Shown here: piece after piece, positions 28,917 to 32,105 of the stretch | How positions within the stretch are numbered: position 1 is the first letter of the stretch | Layout of the letters: every line of letters begins with the position of its first letter | NCBI GenBank assembly: GCA_002773335.1 | Contig: PFBH01000016.1 | Coordinates: forward strand, 12,503 to 44,607 | Length of the DNA: 32,105 nucleotides | DNA from: Candidatus Kaiserbacteria bacterium CG10_big_fil_rev_8_21_14_0_10_45_20 | Lineage (GTDB): Bacteria > Patescibacteriota > Minisyncoccia > Phycocordibacterales > Phycocordibacteraceae | Direction: 5' to 3' | Translations under genes and position numbers: made by a program | Notes under the pieces: generated by a model | The model's input: only the letters and a program-made list of their open reading frames with translations | Database searches by the model: none | What the model was told of the DNA's origin: nothing

Positions 28917-31900
28917 TCACTCTATGATGATGCCGTCGTTGTCGTACGCGTCAGGTTCTCGCTGGTCTTGCCACAAAGGAAACGCTACAGTCTGAGTTAG
29001 CGCAGGGTCTATCTCCATAATAAACTCTGACGGCGTTTGGATTGAACGAGTTCCAAAAATTCGTCGCGAGAGCGCGTACGAGAGGTACGCAATTTTTCGA
29101 GCTCTCGTTATTGCGACGTAAAAAAGTCTGCGCTCTTCTTCTGTGTCTACGTCACTGCCGTCGCGCTCGTGCGGGAAGAGTCCTTCTTCCAAACCAACGA
29201 TAAACACTACGGGAAACTCTAGCCCTTTTGAGGCATGAACGGTCATTAATTTTACTCCCGGTCTGTCTTCCTTTTTTACAGGGAGCTCGTCTTGGTCAGA
29301 CTGCAACGCGGATTCTTCTAGTAGCTTTTGGATACCCTCACCTTGTGGAAGCGCGTCATACTTGGACGCAACCGAGACCAACTCTTTTAAGTTTTCCAGT
29401 CTCTCTTCGTTCTCTCCCTTTCCTTGTTCGTAGTGGGCTTTCATACCGCTGTCATCAAGGAGCTTCTTTATTACCTCAGAGGGTTTTTCTGTTTTAATGC
29501 GCTCTCCGAGTTTTTGTATGAGTACGCGAAAGGCATGCACTTTTGCTCGGATTGCCGGAGAGAGAGCGTGATCTTGCCCGCTCAACACTTTTGCCACGGT
29601 TACCTTTCCAATGCCACGCGCCGGAGTGTTAATGACGCGAGCAAGGTCAGTAGAGCTCTCAGGATTTTCAGCAAGGCGGAGGTACGAGAGGACGTCTTTA
29701 ATTTCTTTTCTCTCAAAGAAACGTGTTCCAAGCACTTGGTATGGAACGCCACTCTTTAGAAATGCCTCTTCAAGCGCGCGTGATTGAAAGTTGGCGCGAT
29801 AGAGCACGGCAATGTCTTCTGCCACAAAACCGCTATCGATCAGGTTTTTACACTCTGCGGTGACAAACCGCGCCTCCTCCTCTTCTGACACCAACCCCGC
29901 GATTTTAATTGCCTCTCCGTCGTCGTTTTCGGTAATCAGAACCTTGTCTTTCCTCCGTACGTTTTTTGCAATAGCATCGTTTGCCACCTGCAGAATGTTT
30001 TTTGTGGAACGGTAATTGCGAGATAGTAAGACTGTTGTTGTACCGGGAAAATCGTTTTCAAAATTTAAAATGTGTTCAATTGATGCTCCACGCCAGCTAT
30101 AGATGCAGTTGTGCGTAGTAATACCGTTTGCGATAAAGTTGTGCGTGCTTTCAACATCAATGTCGTATACAGGCGACTCTTTTGAATCAATTGTTTCAAC
30201 ACTTTTGACCACGTCATATGCTCCATTTTCTGAAAAAAGAGCCATACCGGGCACCAGTGATTCGGCAGGCATAAATCGAAGCGAGTTGGATGTTCGCGTT
30301 AAATCTTCTTTTTTGCCGAGTCGGGCGTTTTGCACCACTTCTGTTTCGGGTAGAGTTTCTTGTATTTTTTTTACGAGAGCGAGCACCTCTGCGTAGTCTT
30401 TGTTACACGTTTCCATTCGCCAACTTGCAGACCCCTTTTTTGCACTCCGGATTGAAAAACCAGCTACTTTCAATGCATTTTTCCCAGCTGAATCACGTCC
30501 CACCATCGCAATGCGGTGCATAGGGCGCGCTCCTCGTCTGTCACCACAGAGCGTTACTGTTACCGAACGACGTACCCCCGTTTCTGACTGCGCTCTATGG
30601 TGCGGGTATTCTCTATATATGTTTTTATCTCGCATAAGTCGTAGCGCACCCCGCTCTGTGTCAAAAGATTTGAACAGCGCGTCAAGTACCTCCTGGTCGT
30701 GGACATACCCGTTTGTACTTATCCCTTTGCGTGCGACAAAAGGAAGCGTCGGGATACCGTAGCGCAAAGAGAGCGAGTATTCGTGCACGCGCGCTTCTTG
30801 AGGGGTGTTAAACACCCCAACAATCCATGCCGCGTCCGCATGTTCATGAACGCACCGTTGTTTAAAACCGACTCTCGCCTTTGCGCTTTTGGTATACACC
30901 TGACTGGTCCCCAGTCTCCAGCCAACACCTTTTTTATACATAAGGTAGGTAAAGTGATATTGTGGCGCGATGCCAAGTCGGTAGTCGGCAAAATGTATAT
31001 GCTGAGGAGTGCTGACGAGAGTTTTCCCAGATTCTGTCGCAATGCGAATTAGGTGTTTTCGGTGTACTCGTGTGCGTGTTTTAGTTACCGTCGCGGGTCG
31101 CATATCACCACTTCCATAGTTTGAAAGCACCACATCTCCCTCTTTGACTTTTTCAATTGGTTTCTGTGATCCGTTTGCCATCGTGACACGTGTTCCTTTT
31201 ACAAGACATTGGTCCGCGTCGCCAACAACACAGATATTTTTTTGTTTCTCGGCGAGGGTGCGAACGATTTCATACTGCACGTAGTTTGTGTCTTGGTACT
31301 CGTCAACATGAATGTGCGTCCACGCCTTTTGAAAGTACTCTCGTATATCAGAATGCTTTGTAAGGAGACGGTACGCGGTAAGCAGGATGTCATCAAAATC
31401 AAGTGCGTTCTCTTTCTTGAGTATTGCTTCGTACTTTTCCCATACTTCGGCAATTGCCTCGTCTATATACGAAGAGGCTCCTTCTGAACGAAACTCTTCT
31501 GAGCCACGCGCAAAGCCCTTGTGCCTTCCCATTACCGCAAGCACACGCGAAGGCTCAAGCTCTTTTGGATCAAATCCCGCAGACTCTATCGCCTTTTTGA
31601 CTGCTCGCAGTGAATCAGACCTATCAAATATTGAGAAACGCTTTGGGAGTCCCGCCTGCGTATGGAAAGTTTTTATAATGTGGAGAGAGAGACCATGAAA
31701 CGTGGCGGCAAACGGTTTAGGTGCGTGTGTACCAAGTGGCGAAAGGGCCCACTCACTGTTGAGTGCCCTTGCTATCCTCTCTTGCACTTCTTTTGCGGCC
31801 TTGTTGGTAAACGTTACCGCTAAAATATTTTCTGGTGCAACGCCAGATTTTATGAGTGCAACGATTCGCTCTACGATAACGCGCGTTTTTCCCGCGCCAG

Positions 31901-31973
31901 CTCCGGCCAAAATCAAAAGAGGTCCGTCTTTGTGAGACACGGCCTTTTGTTGCTCTGGGTTGAGTTCAGACAT
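28917..31973 (-). CDS. UvrD/PcrA superfamily 1 DNA helicase precursor with intein
   Basis: ATP-dependent 3'-5' DNA helicase for repair and replication restart; 1018 residues as precursor, 651 after splicing, close to the normal PcrA size. Walker A AGAGAGKT at 23-30, TFTNKAA, DFDDIL, and VDEYQDTN at 223-230 lead to GDADQ (251-255), where the intein begins. After the intein come CIYSWRGA, LLSRNYRST, LMTVHASKGLEFPVVF and RRLFYVAITRAR. The residue after the intein is Cys where helicases normally have Ser (QSIYSWRGA), which supplies the splicing nucleophile. The last 30 residues are a short acidic tail without the longer C-terminal extension of many PcrA proteins. Confidence 0.95.
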   Translation of the reverse strand: MSELNPEQQKAVSHKDGPLLILAGAGAGKTRVIVERIVALIKSGVAPENILAVTFTNKAAKEVQERIARALNSEWALSPLGTHAPKPFAATFHGLSLHIIKTFHTQAGLPKRFSIFDRSDSLRAVKKAIESAGFDPKELEPSRVLAVMGRHKGFARGSEEFRSEGASSYIDEAIAEVWEKYEAILKKENALDFDDILLTAYRLLTKHSDIREYFQKAWTHIHVDEYQDTNYVQYEIVRTLAEKQKNICVVGDADQCLVKGTRVTMANGSQKPIEKVKEGDVVLSNYGSGDMRPATVTKTRTRVHRKHLIRIATESGKTLVSTPQHIHFADYRLGIAPQYHFTYLMYKKGVGWRLGTSQVYTKSAKARVGFKQRCVHEHADAAWIVGVFNTPQEARVHEYSLSLRYGIPTLPFVARKGISTNGYVHDQEVLDALFKSFDTERGALRLMRDKNIYREYPHHRAQSETGVRRSVTVTLCGDRRGARPMHRIAMVGRDSAGKNALKVAGFSIRSAKKGSASWRMETCNKDYAEVLALVKKIQETLPETEVVQNARLGKKEDLTRTSNSLRFMPAESLVPGMALFSENGAYDVVKSVETIDSKESPVYDIDVESTHNFIANGITTHNCIYSWRGASIEHILNFENDFPGTTTVLLSRNYRSTKNILQVANDAIAKNVRRKDKVLITENDDGEAIKIAGLVSEEEEARFVTAECKNLIDSGFVAEDIAVLYRANFQSRALEEAFLKSGVPYQVLGTRFFERKEIKDVLSYLRLAENPESSTDLARVINTPARGIGKVTVAKVLSGQDHALSPAIRAKVHAFRVLIQKLGERIKTEKPSEVIKKLLDDSGMKAHYEQGKGENEERLENLKELVSVASKYDALPQGEGIQKLLEESALQSDQDELPVKKEDRPGVKLMTVHASKGLEFPVVFIVGLEEGLFPHERDGSDVDTEEERRLFYVAITRARKIAYLSYALSRRIFGTRSIQTPSEFIMEIDPALTQTVAFPLWQDQREPDAYDNDGIIIE
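30108..31208 (-). mobile_element. Intein inserted in the UvrD/PcrA helicase
   Basis: Residues 256-622 of the precursor, 367 long. The block A start CLVKGTRVTMANGSQKPIEKVKEGD, block B TPQHIHF and the end DIDVESTHNFIANGITTHN followed by Cys are the canonical splicing motifs. The insertion point is the highly conserved GDADQ / IYSWRGA site. No LAGLIDADG motif is visible. The middle (about 85-155 of the intein) reads FTYLMYKKGVGWRLG, then FNTPQEARVHEYSLSLRYGIPT, which could be a diverged GIY-YIG-type nuclease or an unrelated domain. It should be spliced out of the protein, leaving an intact helicase. Confidence 0.93.
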
Positions 31974-32020
31974 CGTACGTTAGATTTTAGCAGGATTAGG
32001 CTCTGGGTGTTAGTTTAAAA

Positions 32021-32105
32021 CATACCTCATATATCATAGATCAAATATCATAGCTTCATATTTTATAGCCCGTACACAATATTTCATAGCTCATACAGCA
32101 TATTT
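32021..32105 (+). repeat. Heptad array, CATANNN type, reaching the window edge
   Basis: Twelve 7-base units in almost unbroken register (one extra T at 32056). Eight begin CATA and the other four read CAAATAT, TATAGCC, CGTACAC and AATATTT. The array lies upstream of uvrD and continues past the edge. A third unit type, distinct from CTAANNN and ATACTNN. The sequence 31974-32020 before it holds only a possible uvrD extended -10 (TGC then TAAAAT on the minus strand). Confidence 0.82.

Noticed and set aside
30290-31052. Separate ORFs opposite the intein, considered as a free-standing homing nuclease
   Set aside because: The intein frame itself is continuous with both helicase halves and has the splice blocks; the opposite-strand ORFs show no nuclease motif.
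1-32105. tRNA or rRNA genes
   Set aside because: No cloverleaf with a GGTTCGAATCC-type arm and no rRNA segments were found on either strand by eye; a tRNA scan would settle this.

Overview
The window looks like a chromosomal piece of a Candidate Phyla Radiation (Patescibacteria, probably Parcubacteria-like) bacterium. This is an inference from gene content and style: compact housekeeping genes, a PilB ATPase, a PrgI / TraC-like / VirB4 / VirB6-like type IV secretion locus with many family-specific secreted proteins, a short PolA without a recognisable proofreading domain, a UvrD/PcrA helicase split by an intein, and several genes whose -10 box sits only 6-7 bases before the ATG, as in leaderless transcripts. 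TGA, TAA and TAG all appear as stops, so the code looks standard.

Layout. 1-2669 (minus): polA (cut by the window edge) and tsaE. 2745-4406 (plus): pilB. 4407-4619 (minus): a strong promoter driving a rod-like structured RNA of about 180 nt, best explained as a 6S-like RNA. 4722-6638 (plus): ruvB and ruvC, separated by a frameshifted four-helix-bundle (23S rRNA IVP-like) gene. 6769-8174: a 58-residue acidic protein and, converging on it, tyrS. 8233-10335 (plus): a class A penicillin-binding protein. 10337-13324 (minus): dnaA, dnaN and a small DUF721/DciA-like gene, with DnaA boxes between dnaA and dnaN marking a probable oriC. 13446-14701 (plus): rpmH, rnpA, yidC. 14762-27624 (minus): the type IV secretion-like locus. 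27681-28031 (plus): a small secreted protein. 28038-31973 (minus): uvrD/pcrA with a 367-residue intein, and rsmA.

The most unusual signal is a family of intergenic arrays with an exact 7-base period and degenerate units. Three unit types occur: CTAANNN (or its reverse, TTAGNNN), ATACTNN (or GTATNNN) and CATANNN. Two divergent IVP-like genes, one between ruvB and ruvC and one inside the secretion locus, are each bracketed by such arrays in inverted orientation. A hairpin-bearing element of about 130-150 bp, present twice in opposite orientation around the secretion genes, also carries these arrays at its ends. The translation-start regions of the traC-like and virB4 genes share an almost identical upstream module that differs by exactly two 7-base units. 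Together these suggest a dispersed element family: inverted heptad arrays plus cargo, with the cargo being either an IVP-like gene or a hairpin.

Functional picture: replication initiation (dnaA, dnaN, oriC), recombination and repair (polA, ruvBC, uvrD), translation and RNA maturation (tyrS, tsaE, rpmH, rnpA, rsmA), envelope growth and membrane insertion (PBP1A, yidC), and cell-surface machinery (pilB and the VirB2/B4/B6-like locus).
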